Assembly (NCBI RefSeq): GCF_900109115.1 | Contig: NZ_FNYV01000018.1 | Coordinates: 1-58,473, forward strand | Origin: Micromonospora phaseoli | GTDB lineage: Bacteria; Actinomycetota; Actinomycetes; Mycobacteriales; Micromonosporaceae | Direction of reading: 5' to 3' | Length of the DNA: 58,473 nucleotides | In this document: positions 27,909 through 36,277 of the stretch, piece by piece | Layout: every line of letters starts with the position of its first letter | How positions within the stretch are numbered: position 1 is the first letter of the stretch | The notes under the pieces: model-generated | Databases searched by the model: none | What the model was told of the DNA's origin: nothing | Seen by the model: the letters and a program-made list of their open reading frames with translations, nothing else | Translations under genes and position numbers: made by a program

Positions 27909-30467
27909 TCAGGCGCTGCGCGCGTCCCGGGCCCGGGCGGCGAGCGCCCGGACCACCCCGTCGCGGCCCTCGGCGACCAGCCGCCGCAACGGCCCCGGGT
28001 GACCCTCCTGCGCCAGCCAGGCGTCGGTGGCCTCGACCGTGTCGTCCTCGACCAGGTACGCCGGGTACATCAACATGGCGAACTCCTGTGCCGGCTCGCT
28101 GTCCCGGCTGGCCCACACCTGCCCGACGGCGGTGAAGTACCGATCCCGGTAGGGCGTGATCAACTCGACCTGCGTCGGGTGGCTGAAGCCCTGCAGCAAC
28201 GCCCGGTGCCGCCAGTTCGGCAGCGCCTCCGGGCCGGTCAGCTGGGCCCAGACCGTGGCCTTGTTCTCCGCGGTCGGCACCAGCGCGTGCCCGAACGCGG
28301 CCTCCCGCTCACCGCTGGAGGTCTTGTCCGTGGCCAGCTCGGCCTCGATCTCCGCAGCGCCGGCCACCCCGTTGGCCACCAGCGCCTGCAACACGCTCCA
28401 GCGCAGCTCGGTGTCGACGGTCAGCCCGGCCGTCACCTCGGTGCCGTTCAGCCAGCCCCGCAGGACCGCCAGGTCCTCGCTGGAACGGGCCGCGGAGACG
28501 TACGCCCGGGCCCAGGCCAGCTGGAAGCCGCTGCCCGGCTCGGCCGCGGCGAGCGCGGTCTTCGCGGCGCGGGCCAACTCGGCCCAGCCGGTCGGTGCCC
28601 ACTGCGGGTCGGCGTAGAAGGTGAGCGCGCTACTGACCTGGCGCAGCGTCGCGGTGACCAGATTGATGTCCGTCTCAGCCGGTAGCCCGGCGAGCACCAG
28701 CGCCACGTAGTCACGGGTGGCCAGCTCGGCGTCGCGGGTCATGTCCCAGGCGGCGGTCCAGCACAACGCCCGCGCCAGCGACGAGTCGAAGCCCGAGATG
28801 TGCTGCACCACCGTCGCCATCGACCGCTCGTCCAACCGCAGCTTGGCGTAGGTGAAGTCGTCGTCGTTGAGCAGCAGCACGTCGGCCGCGGGCACCCCGA
28901 CGAGTTCGGTCAGCTCGGTCAGCTCACCGTCCACGTCGACCTCGTACCGTTCGCGGCGCACCAGCCGGCCGTCGGTGAGGTCGTAGAGGCCCACACCGAT
29001 GCGGTGGGTACGCAGCGTCGGGTACCCGTCCGGCGCCTCCTGCCGGACCAGCACCTGCTGGTACGCGCCGTCCGCGCCGATGGTCAGCTCCGGCCGCAGC
29101 GTGTTGACCTGGGCGGTCTCCAGCCACTGCGACGCGAAGGTGGTCAACTTGCGACCGGAGGCGGTCTCCAGCTCCGAGAGCAGGTCGTCGAAGGTGGCGT
29201 TGCCCCAGGCGTGCCGGGCGAAGTAGGCCCGCAGACCGGCCAGGAAAGGCTCCTCACCGACGTACGCGACCAACTGCTTGAGCACGCTGGCGCCCTTGGC
29301 GTACGTGATGCCGTCGAAGTTGACCTCGACCGCCTCCAGGTCGGGCATCTCGCAGTAGACCGGGTGGGTGGAGGAGAGCTGGTCCTGCCGGTAACCCCAG
29401 TTCTTCCGGATGGACAGGAAGGTCGTCCACGCCTCGGTGAACCGGGTGGCGTGCGTGTTGCACCAGTGGCTGGCCCACTCGGCGAACGACTCGTTCAGCC
29501 ACAGGTCGTTCCACCAGCGCATGGTGACCAGGTTGCCGAACCACATGTGTGCCAGCTCGTGCAGGACAGTGTTCGCCCGCTGCTCGTACTCGAAGTCGGT
29601 GACCTGCGACCGGAACAGATAGTGCGACTCGGCGTGCGTCACACAACCGAAGTTCTCCATCGCGCCGGCGTTGAAGTCCGGCACCCAGAGCTGGTCGTAC
29701 TTGGGCAGCGGGTAGCGCACCCCGAACTGCGCGTGGAAGAAGTCGAAGCCCTGCGTGGTGACCAGGTTCAGGTCCTCGGAGTCGAGGTACTGCGCCATGC
29801 TCGTCCGGCAGAAGTAACCCAGGTCGATGCCGTCGTGGACGTACCTGACCTCGTGGTACGGCCCGGCGCAGAGCGCGGTGATGTAGGTGCTCATCCGCGC
29901 CGAGGTGGTGAAGTGGACGGTCTTGTGGCCCTCGCCGGCCGCCTCCTCCCGCTCCACCGGCATGTTGGAGATCACCTTCCAGTGCTCCGGGACGGTGGCG
30001 TGCCAGGTGTAGACGCTCTTCAGGTCCGGCTGGTCGAAGCAGGCGAACACGCGCTGGGCGTCGGCCGTCTCGAACTGGCTGTAGAGGTAGGTCTCACCGT
30101 CGACCGGGTCCACTGAGCGGTGCAGACCCTGCCCCGAGTTGGAGTACGCGAAGTCAGCGTCGACGACCAGCGTGTTCTCGCCGGCCAGTCCGGTCAGCGT
30201 CAGCCCCTTCTCGGCCGAGAAGTCGGCCAGGTCGACCGGGGCGCCGTTGAGCGTCGCCGAGCGTACCGAGTCGGCCGCCACCTCGATGAACGTGCTGGCT
30301 CCCGGCTCGGTGCAGCGGAAGCGCACCTCGGTCGTCGACCGGAAGGTACGGCCGTCGGCCGCGTGAACCGCGCTGGACAGATCCAGACTGATGTCGTACC
30401 CGGTCACGTCGAGCAGGCGGGCCCGCTCGGTCGCCTCGACCTGTGTCAGGTTGCGCACTCCCGGCAC
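27909..30467 (-). CDS. pepN: Aminopeptidase N (M1 family)
   Basis: An 852-residue cytoplasmic zinc aminopeptidase. The exopeptidase motif GAMENFG is followed by the zinc site HELAHMWFGN and the third ligand Glu in NDLWLNESFAEW. The C-terminal ERAP1-like helical domain is complete. It trims N-terminal residues from peptides made by proteases such as Clp, whose genes lie 22 kb away. GTG 30467 has GGAG about 8 bases upstream; a longer frame to 30485 and a GTG at 30458 are possible. Its neighbours match the mycobacterial order Rv2468c-pepN-Rv2466c-rpiB. Confidence 0.95.
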   Translation of the reverse strand: MPGVRNLTQVEATERARLLDVTGYDISLDLSSAVHAADGRTFRSTTEVRFRCTEPGASTFIEVAADSVRSATLNGAPVDLADFSAEKGLTLTGLAGENTLVVDADFAYSNSGQGLHRSVDPVDGETYLYSQFETADAQRVFACFDQPDLKSVYTWHATVPEHWKVISNMPVEREEAAGEGHKTVHFTTSARMSTYITALCAGPYHEVRYVHDGIDLGYFCRTSMAQYLDSEDLNLVTTQGFDFFHAQFGVRYPLPKYDQLWVPDFNAGAMENFGCVTHAESHYLFRSQVTDFEYEQRANTVLHELAHMWFGNLVTMRWWNDLWLNESFAEWASHWCNTHATRFTEAWTTFLSIRKNWGYRQDQLSSTHPVYCEMPDLEAVEVNFDGITYAKGASVLKQLVAYVGEEPFLAGLRAYFARHAWGNATFDDLLSELETASGRKLTTFASQWLETAQVNTLRPELTIGADGAYQQVLVRQEAPDGYPTLRTHRIGVGLYDLTDGRLVRRERYEVDVDGELTELTELVGVPAADVLLLNDDDFTYAKLRLDERSMATVVQHISGFDSSLARALCWTAAWDMTRDAELATRDYVALVLAGLPAETDINLVTATLRQVSSALTFYADPQWAPTGWAELARAAKTALAAAEPGSGFQLAWARAYVSAARSSEDLAVLRGWLNGTEVTAGLTVDTELRWSVLQALVANGVAGAAEIEAELATDKTSSGEREAAFGHALVPTAENKATVWAQLTGPEALPNWRHRALLQGFSHPTQVELITPYRDRYFTAVGQVWASRDSEPAQEFAMLMYPAYLVEDDTVEATDAWLAQEGHPGPLRRLVAEGRDGVVRALAARARDARSA

Positions 30468-30676
30468 TATTCGTCTCCATCCCACTCTCGCCGTACGTCA
30501 CGGTCGCGGTGTCCGTCGACCGTTCGTGACGGTCGGTCCCGGCCTGAGTCTTCCATGTGCAGGGTGGCGGCGGTGGGCGAGGTCACGGGTCGATCCTCGC
30601 CCGGGCCCGGCCGAGCGGAGTAAGGATCAGAGGTAGGCCGGCTGATGCGGCGCCACCGTTTCGAGGGGATCCCACC

Positions 30677-31300
30677 GTGAATGAGCGTGTCAACGTCGAC
30701 ATGTGGTTCGACCCGATCTGTCCGTGGGCCTGGCTCACCTCCCGCTGGCTGCTGGAGGTGGAACAGGTCCGCGAGGTCGACGTCCGCTTCCACGTGATGA
30801 GCCTGTCGGTGCTCAACGAGGGGCGGGACCTGTCGCCGGAGTACCAGGAACTCATGCGGACCGGGTGGGGGCCGGTGCGAATCTGCGTCGCCGTGCAGGA
30901 GCGCCACGGCCCGGACGCGGTCCGGGCGCTCTACACGGCCCTGGGTACCCGGATCCACCTCGGCAAGGAGCAGCGTGGCCCGGAGCTGTACGTCGCCGCC
31001 CTGACCGACGCCGGCCTGGACCCGGCACTGGCCGACGCGGCCGACGACACCAGTCTCGACCCGGCGCTGCGGGCCAGCCACGAGGCCGGCATGCGCCCGG
31101 TCGGCACCGACGTCGGCACCCCGGTCATCCACGCTCCCGGTCCCGGGGGCCGGCAGGTCGCCTTCTTCGGGCCGGTGGTCACTCCGGCACCCAGGGGCGA
31201 GGCCGCCGGTCGTCTCTGGGACGGCGTCCTGTTGGTCGCCGGCACGCCCGGCTTCTTCGAGCTCAAGCGCACCCGCGACCTCGACCCCATCTTCGACTGA
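30677..31300 (+). CDS. DsbA-family mycothiol-dependent reductase homologue (Rv2466c-like)
   Basis: A 207-residue thioredoxin-fold protein of the DsbA/HCCA type. It matches M. tuberculosis Rv2466c along its length: FHVMSLSVLNE, GWGPVRICVA, ASHEAGMRPVGTDVGTPVIH and FFELKRTR. Rv2466c is a mycothiol-dependent reductase that activates nitro-drugs. The active site here reads CPWA (in DPICPWAWLTSRW), whereas Rv2466c has CPWC, so the resolving cysteine is missing. A monothiol mechanism with mycothiol is still possible. GTG 30677 has GAGGGG upstream. It is divergent from pepN, as in mycobacteria. Confidence 0.88.
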   Translation: MNERVNVDMWFDPICPWAWLTSRWLLEVEQVREVDVRFHVMSLSVLNEGRDLSPEYQELMRTGWGPVRICVAVQERHGPDAVRALYTALGTRIHLGKEQRGPELYVAALTDAGLDPALADAADDTSLDPALRASHEAGMRPVGTDVGTPVIHAPGPGGRQVAFFGPVVTPAPRGEAAGRLWDGVLLVAGTPGFFELKRTRDLDPIFD

Positions 31301-31305
31301 GGTGT

Positions 31306-31357
31306 AAGGAAGGGCCCCTTCTTAACGCCTCACGCATAGCACGGGCCCCCTGTTAAC
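31306..31357 (-). repeat. Dispersed GTTAA...GGGCCC repeat, copy 2 (inverted)
   Basis: In the minus-strand reading this 52-base segment begins GTTAACAGGGGGCCC and later has GGCGTTAAGAAGGGGCCC, matching the copies at 14182 and 31895. It starts 5 bases after the stop of the reductase gene. Together with the copy at 31895-31947 it forms a pair of long imperfect inverted repeats around a 537-base segment. Confidence 0.75.
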
Positions 31358-31530
31358 AAAACGCTCCGGGCTCGGCGCGCTCCGGCGACCCGTCCGGTGT
31401 CGTGCGTGGCGTCTGTCGTCCGTGGCGTCACCGGTGCCTCCGCGACCTCGTTTGACCGGGTGTCCGCAGCGAACCGGCGGGCCGAAACTGTGCCCGCTGG
31501 CCGTAGTCCGCAGTTCGTGGAGGCAGCCAG

Positions 31531-31899
31531 ATGGCCAAGCATCGTGCGCCCGGTGACGACCTTCGGCGTCGGGAGGAGGGGCCTGCTGTCGCCGCGTACC
31601 GGCCGGTGGGTGAGCGTCGCGGGCCAACACCTCGGAAGGACTGGCCCGAGAACCGGTTCGTACCCCGTCGGGACCTGTCCGACGGCCGGCCAGCGCCCCG
31701 ACAGGACCGTTCCCCGAAAGCGCCCGGCAGTTCGGCCCGGTCGCGCGTTGTGGTGGGTGTCGCCCGGGTGCCGGTCACGTCACTGCTGACGCCACCCGGA
31801 CAGGAACTGCGCGGCCCGCATCCGTCGTCGGCCGACCTCCCCGCTGTGCTGCCCGCGCCCGCCGGCCGCCACCGGCAGGTGGGCGGGTACGACCGTTAA
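31531..31899 (+). CDS. Small basic Pro/Arg-rich hypothetical protein
   Basis: A 122-residue frame beginning MAKHRAPGDDLRRREEG. A GGAGG site lies 7 bases before the ATG. The product is rich in Arg, Pro, Gly and Ser, probably disordered, with no recognised domain. Its TAA stop is supplied by the repeat at 31895. The segment is bounded by two inverted repeat copies, so the frame may be a cargo gene of a small element. It could also be a spurious frame. Confidence 0.4.
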   Translation: MAKHRAPGDDLRRREEGPAVAAYRPVGERRGPTPRKDWPENRFVPRRDLSDGRPAPRQDRSPKAPGSSARSRVVVGVARVPVTSLLTPPGQELRGPHPSSADLPAVLPAPAGRHRQVGGYDR

Positions 31900-31947
31900 C
31901 AAGGGGCCCCTGCTCTACCGCCGGCGTTAACAAGGGCCCCCTCCTTT
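31895..31947 (+). repeat. Dispersed GTTAA...GGGCCC repeat, copy 3
   Basis: A 53-base unit, GTTAACAAGGGGCCCCTGCT followed by a second half starting GTTAACAAGGGCCCCC. It has the same orientation as copy 1 and is inverted relative to copy 2. It overlaps the end of the small basic ORF. Confidence 0.75.
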
Positions 31948-32012
31948 CATCTGGTGGACGAGGTGCGGGTCCGACGGCGGTGCCGGACCCGGCGCCGGTA
32001 GCGTCATCGGAC

Positions 32013-33218
32013 ATGACGGTCGTGCACCCGATCACCCGGGCCTGGATCACCACTGGCGGCACTGGCGCGCAGAACTACGACGAGTTCGCCGACGACGCGG
32101 AGATCACCGCGATCATCGACGCGAACCCGCACAGCGCCCTTGGCATCGAGATGCCGCACAAGGCTCCGGAAAGCCTCGGCAGGTCCTTCCTCGACGCCCT
32201 GCCGGACGCGGTGAGCCGACTGGCGGAGGCCAAGGCCGACGGCAGCTACACCCCGGCGGAGCAGGTGGTGGTGCTGTACCGGATCAGCGCCCCCGGCGAG
32301 GAGCCGGCGTACGGGCTGTTCGCCATGGTCGACACCGACCAGATCTCCACCCGGGCCGACGAGCCGGGCCTGGTCATCCGCAACGAGGACGTCTTCATCG
32401 CCAAGGTTCGCGAGCGGGTCGCCCTGGCCGAGGCGCTGGGGCACCTCCTCTCACCCGTACTGCTGCTGCAGACCGGGCGTGGCGACGAGTTGCACGCCGC
32501 CCTCGCGGTGGCCACCGACGCGGCCGGCGCTCCCGCCGCCACCGACATCGACCAGTCCGGCCGTACGCACGCGATCTGGCTGGTCGGTCCCGGTGCCCAG
32601 CAGGACGAGCTGACCGCGCTGGCCGGCGGTGGCGAGCTGGTGGTGGCCGACGGCAACCACCGCAGCCTGGCCGCGCAGACCGGTGGCCTGTCGCACTTCC
32701 TGGCGGTCGTCACCACGCCCGCCTCGGTGGCGATCCAGCCCTACAACCGTCTGGTCAGCGAGCTGACCACCACGCCGGAGGAGTTGCTCGACCGGCTCCG
32801 CGAAACGGGTGCGCAGGTGAGCGGCGTCGCCGGCCCGGCCGAGGTGCCGACCGCCGGCGGCACCGTCGTGCTCCAACTCCCCGGCCAGGCGTACGCGGTG
32901 ACGCTGCCGCACACCGGCGCGAGCCGCCTGGAGAACCTCGACCACGCCCTGGTCGAACGGCTGCTGCTGCGGGACGCCCTCGGTCTGGATCCGGGCGACA
33001 AGCGGATCACCTACGTCGGCGGTGACTACCCGGCGAGCTGGTTGACCGGTGAGGTCGAGGCCGGGCGGGCCGAGCTGGCGATCCTGGTCGCGCCGGTGAC
33101 TGTGGACGACTTCGTCGCGGTGAACCTGGCCCGGGAGAAGATGCCCCGCAAGAGCACCTGGTTCACCCCGAAGGCACGCGGCGGCCTGGTGGTCGCCGAG
33201 CTGCCCGACCGGCCGTGA
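32013..33218 (+). CDS. DUF1015 domain-containing protein
   Basis: A 401-residue cytoplasmic protein of the DUF1015 family. Marks are NYDEFADDAEI near the start, the conserved VADGNHRS in the middle, and KMPRKSTWFTPKARGGL near the end. The biochemical role of the family is not established. ATG 32013 (MTVVHPITRAWI) is preferred over an in-frame GTG at 31980. Upstream lies the third copy of the GTTAAC repeat. It is followed after 69 bases by rpiB on the same strand. Confidence 0.85.
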   Translation: MTVVHPITRAWITTGGTGAQNYDEFADDAEITAIIDANPHSALGIEMPHKAPESLGRSFLDALPDAVSRLAEAKADGSYTPAEQVVVLYRISAPGEEPAYGLFAMVDTDQISTRADEPGLVIRNEDVFIAKVRERVALAEALGHLLSPVLLLQTGRGDELHAALAVATDAAGAPAATDIDQSGRTHAIWLVGPGAQQDELTALAGGGELVVADGNHRSLAAQTGGLSHFLAVVTTPASVAIQPYNRLVSELTTTPEELLDRLRETGAQVSGVAGPAEVPTAGGTVVLQLPGQAYAVTLPHTGASRLENLDHALVERLLLRDALGLDPGDKRITYVGGDYPASWLTGEVEAGRAELAILVAPVTVDDFVAVNLAREKMPRKSTWFTPKARGGLVVAELPDRP

Positions 33219-33287
33219 CCTGCGGCCCGTCCCGTCCGGTGCCGCCCCGGCGGTGTCCGGCGGGACGGGCCTGACAGACTGCCCGGT

Positions 33288-33755
33288 ATGCGCGTCTACC
33301 TGGGATCCGATCACGCCGGTTTCGAGCTGAAGGTGCACCTGGCCAACCACCTCGCCAAGCAGGGGTACGAGGTGGTCGACATCGGCCCGCACGCATACGA
33401 CCCGGAGGATGACTACCCCGCCTTCTGCCTGCACGCCGGCACCCGTGTGGTGGCCGATCCGGGCAGCCTGGGCGTGGTCATCGGTGGTTCGGGCAACGGC
33501 GAGCAGATCGCCGCGAACAAGGTGGCCGGGGTGCGGGCGGCGCTGGCCTGGAGCGTGGAGACCGCCCAGCTCGGCCGTCAGCACAACGACGCCAACGTGG
33601 TTGCCGTCGGTGCCCGCCAGCACACCCTCGACGAGGCCGCCGCCATCGTCGACGCGTTCCTGACCACCTCGTTCTCCGGCAGCGAGCGGCACGCCCGCCG
33701 CATCGCGCAGGTGGCCGAGTACGAGCGCACCCGGCAGCTACCCGAACTGCCCTGA
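33288..33755 (+). CDS. rpiB: Ribose-5-phosphate isomerase B
   Basis: A 155-residue isomerase interconverting ribose-5-phosphate and ribulose-5-phosphate in the pentose phosphate pathway. It starts MRVYLGSDHAGFELK and contains VVIGGSGNGEQIAANKVAG. In this actinobacterial subgroup the catalytic base is the Glu in SGNGE rather than the Cys of E. coli RpiB. HNDANVVAVGARQHT is a further family block. Its position near pepN and the Rv2466c-like gene matches Rv2465c-Rv2467. Confidence 0.95.
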   Translation: MRVYLGSDHAGFELKVHLANHLAKQGYEVVDIGPHAYDPEDDYPAFCLHAGTRVVADPGSLGVVIGGSGNGEQIAANKVAGVRAALAWSVETAQLGRQHNDANVVAVGARQHTLDEAAAIVDAFLTTSFSGSERHARRIAQVAEYERTRQLPELP

Positions 33756-33762
33756 CCCACCC

Positions 33763-33785
33763 GGCCCGGCTCGACCCACCGGGCC
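33763..33785. terminator. Hairpin between convergent genes
   Basis: GGCCCGG (33763-33769) pairs with CCGGGCC (33779-33785) around a 9-base loop, in the short gap between rpiB and the minus-strand small gene. No T-run. Confidence 0.45.
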
Positions 33786-33801
33786 CGGGCCGCGGCACAG
33801 G

Positions 33802-34122
33802 TCAGCGGCGGGGCAACTCCTCGCGCGGGGTCCAGTTCCGGCGCACGATCACGATCCGCGCCGCCGCCTCGGCGAGATCCTCGTCCGTCGGCCGGGCGGC
33901 GTCCCGGGCCCGCATCGCCGCGGTCACGCTCACCTGTGACGAGCCGGAGCCGACCAGCCCGCGCAGCCCGCGCTCACCATCCTCGGCGGGACTGCCGCGT
34001 CGGCCGCGGGGCGCATCGCCCCCGTCGGGTACTCCCGCCGTGGCCGCCGTCGAACCCCCACCGGCGGCCTCGTGGCCGCCGTGGTGCCGGTTCCGCCGTC
34101 GCCGCCGCTCCGCATCCGCCAC
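33802..34122 (-). CDS. Small conserved hypothetical protein
   Basis: About 106 residues. The first half is Arg/His/Gly-rich and low in complexity. The second half looks conserved and folded: SSQVSVTAAMRARDAARPTD followed by a helix and VIVRRNWTPREELPRR. No function is recognised. GTG 34122 gives a plausible start after a G-rich stretch; the longer frame to 34167 would begin inside an inverted repeat and is not preferred. Confidence 0.55.
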   Translation of the reverse strand: MADAERRRRRNRHHGGHEAAGGGSTAATAGVPDGGDAPRGRRGSPAEDGERGLRGLVGSGSSQVSVTAAMRARDAARPTDEDLAEAAARIVIVRRNWTPREELPRR

Positions 34123-34158
34123 CCCCCGACCGTACCCCCCACCCGTCCGCCGGCAGCC

Positions 34159-34232
34159 GTCGATCATGCAGTTGTGGTTGCCGTTATGCGCCTTATGGAC
34201 CTTTTGTTAGGTGCCACAACTGCATGATCGAC
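34159..34232. repeat. 19-base perfect inverted repeat with AT-rich loop
   Basis: Left arm 34159-34177 (GTCGATCATGCAGTTGTGG) and right arm 34214-34232 are exact reverse complements, separated by 36 bases that are much less GC-rich than the flanks. It lies 13 bases beyond the stop of the acetyltransferase gene. I recall similar GATCATGnAGTTGT palindromes between genes in related genomes, so it is probably a dispersed repeat that may also act as a terminator. Confidence 0.75.
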
Positions 34233-34244
34233 GAGTGCGGAGGG

Positions 34245-35477
34245 TCAGAAGATCTCCAGGGCGGAGGCGGCGCGGTGCCAGGGGAAGGCGGGGGCGGCGG
34301 TGGTGAGGGCGCCGGGGCGTAGCTCATGGAGTCGGCCGGCGTCGGCGAGCGCGACCAGCCCGGTTCCGCCGAGGAAGAGTTCGCCGAGGCAGCGTACGTC
34401 GCAGGCCAGGTCGGCCGGTCCACTCGCCGGGGTGCAGCTGGCCTCCGTCGGCCCACCGCGCAGCCGCCATCGACCGGTGTTCTCCGGCAGCAGCGGATCG
34501 GTCACCTCGATGACCACGTCGATGTCGGTGGCGTAGCGCCGGGCGGCGAGCGCGGCCGGTACGTCGACCACCCGCACCCACAGCGCGTCGACCACTCGGG
34601 CGCTGAGCCGGCGTGGCTCGTTCACCATCCGCAGCAGCGGCTCGTCCACCGCCGCGCGCATCCAGGACAGCTGCCGGGTCAGGTCGAGCGAGAGCAGCAT
34701 CCGCCAGATCGCGCGGTACGCCACCGGACTGGTCGCCACCACCTCGTCGACGGTGGCCAGGCCCTTGGGGCCGGCGTCGTCCCACTCGGCCTTGGTGCGG
34801 AACAGGCCGTAGCCGTCCACGCCGTCGGGTCCCTCGTGCAGCACCGCCCGCCGCTCGGTGGCGCCACCGCGCTGGGCCTCCGGGTCGACCAGCACGTACC
34901 GCCACCACCGGTCATCCCGGGCGGACCAGCCGGGCCGCTCGGCGCGGGTCCGGTCGTACACCCGGGACAGCTCGGCCTGGCAGTCGGCCGGCCGGGCCAG
35001 ACGCAGCGGGCCCTCGTCGGGCGTCGGGGCCGGCAGCCGCAGCTCGGAGGTCTCGCCGGTGACGTGCAACCGCTGCGCGGCCAGACCGTAGCCGAATCGT
35101 GGGTAGATCCGGCCCTCGCTGGCCCAGAGCACGGCGATCGGCTCCCGGCGGTCGTCGTGAATCTGACGCAGCTGCCGGTGCATCATCGCCGTGAGCAGGC
35201 CCCGGCGGCGGTGGGTGGGTGCGACGCCGACCAGGGTGACGTGCGCGGCGGGCAGTGCGCCGCCGGGAACACCCAGTTCCCGGGTGTACGCCGCGGCGCT
35301 GGCCACCAACTCCGCCCGGTCGCGTACCAGCAGGGCGCGGTCCGGTTCGAAGATCGCGCGTTCGGCTTCGTGGCTCTCGGGATCGACGCCGTGATGGAAA
35401 AGGGCACCGAGGAATCGGCCGATCTCGTCGTAGTCCTCGGCGCGGGCGGTCTCGATGGGCAGGGTGGAGGAGGTCAC
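34245..35477 (-). CDS. Eis-like GNAT N-acetyltransferase
   Basis: A 410-residue protein with the three-part Eis architecture: N-terminal GNAT (1-150), second GNAT-like domain, and a C-terminal SCP2-like domain. The acetyl-CoA loop is VAPTHRRRGLLTAMM. The Tyr in YPRFGYGLA corresponds to the general acid Tyr126 of M. tuberculosis Eis. The protein ends in Phe, like Eis, where the terminal carboxylate acts in catalysis. Eis enzymes acetylate several amines of aminoglycosides and polyamines; the substrate here is unknown. GTG 35477 is the only well-placed start. Confidence 0.88.
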   Translation of the reverse strand: MTSSTLPIETARAEDYDEIGRFLGALFHHGVDPESHEAERAIFEPDRALLVRDRAELVASAAAYTRELGVPGGALPAAHVTLVGVAPTHRRRGLLTAMMHRQLRQIHDDRREPIAVLWASEGRIYPRFGYGLAAQRLHVTGETSELRLPAPTPDEGPLRLARPADCQAELSRVYDRTRAERPGWSARDDRWWRYVLVDPEAQRGGATERRAVLHEGPDGVDGYGLFRTKAEWDDAGPKGLATVDEVVATSPVAYRAIWRMLLSLDLTRQLSWMRAAVDEPLLRMVNEPRRLSARVVDALWVRVVDVPAALAARRYATDIDVVIEVTDPLLPENTGRWRLRGGPTEASCTPASGPADLACDVRCLGELFLGGTGLVALADAGRLHELRPGALTTAAPAFPWHRAASALEIF

Positions 35478-35589
35478 CGCTCGTGTCTAACCGATCGGTG
35501 GGGGTACGGCGACTGATTTGCGGGCTGGCTACCCTCGAAGTCTCCAGCGGTGACCCGGGGGTCGCCGCCGGTCCTGGGGAGGGGACGAC

Positions 35590-36129
35590 ATGCCCGAGCA
35601 GACGCAGCCGTGGGCGGAGCGCACGGTCGAGGTGCCGCCGCAGCCCGAGGCCGAGATACCGCCGCAGCGTGACCCGTACCGCCGTGGCGTCGCCTCGGTC
35701 GGCGCCCGGACGCCCCGGACCGAGCCGTTTCCGGTCGTGGACCACGAGCCCACGGGGACCGGCTGGCCGGGCGAGCCCGCACCCAAACGCCCGTTGAGCT
35801 GGCATGTGGCGCAGCTGAAGCGGGGCGGTGAGTGGAGTACGGCGGGAGCGCTGTTCGCCTTCGTGTGCTGGGGGATCTGGGCGATCTCCGGTGGCGGAGA
35901 TCTCGTCGGGCCGTTTGTGATCTTCGTGGTGAGTCTGCTGGTCGCGGCCGGGCTCTTCACCCTGGCCCGGCTGCTGGGTCGGGTGGTGCTGGAGCGGCAA
36001 CTGGGCCGGGTGCGACGCAGTGCCCGCGGCGCCCACCTGGTGACCGCGGTCTTCCTCACCGGTCTGGGCGTCGCCTATCTGCAGCAGACGCAGTGGATCA
36101 TGGATGCGTGGAACTGGCTGACCACCTGA
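35590..36129 (+). CDS. Membrane protein with disordered N-terminus
   Basis: A 179-residue protein. The first 70 residues are Pro/Glu/Arg-rich, then come three hydrophobic segments (about 85-100 ALFAFVCWGIWAIS, 105-125, and 145-162). No family is recognised. GGGGAGGGGACGAC lies directly before the ATG. It is divergent from the Eis-like gene and ends at a very strong hairpin. The link to the neighbouring conflict-type locus is unproven. Confidence 0.72.
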   Translation: MPEQTQPWAERTVEVPPQPEAEIPPQRDPYRRGVASVGARTPRTEPFPVVDHEPTGTGWPGEPAPKRPLSWHVAQLKRGGEWSTAGALFAFVCWGIWAISGGGDLVGPFVIFVVSLLVAAGLFTLARLLGRVVLERQLGRVRRSARGAHLVTAVFLTGLGVAYLQQTQWIMDAWNWLTT

Positions 36130-36141
36130 GGGCATCCCGTA

Positions 36142-36175
36142 CCGGGCGGGCCGGCCCGATGGCCGGCCCGCCCGG
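36142..36175. terminator. 15-pair GC hairpin, bidirectional terminator
   Basis: Positions 36142-36156 and 36161-36175 are perfect reverse complements (CCGGGCGGGCCGGCC and its partner) with a CGAT tetraloop. It sits between convergent stop codons at 36129 and 36278. Confidence 0.7.
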
Positions 36176-36277
36176 GAGTGGTCGCGGGACACCGCGACCG
36201 AGGTCGTCACTCCACCAGGACGGCGCGCTGCTTACCCGGCTCGGCGCGATTCATCCCCGGCAGGTGCGCGACAACAC

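Noticed and set aside
34123..34167. N-terminal extension of the small minus-strand gene to ATG 34167
   Set aside because: The extension lies in the inverted repeat and encodes a Gly/Arg-rich stretch; GTG 34122 is more plausible.
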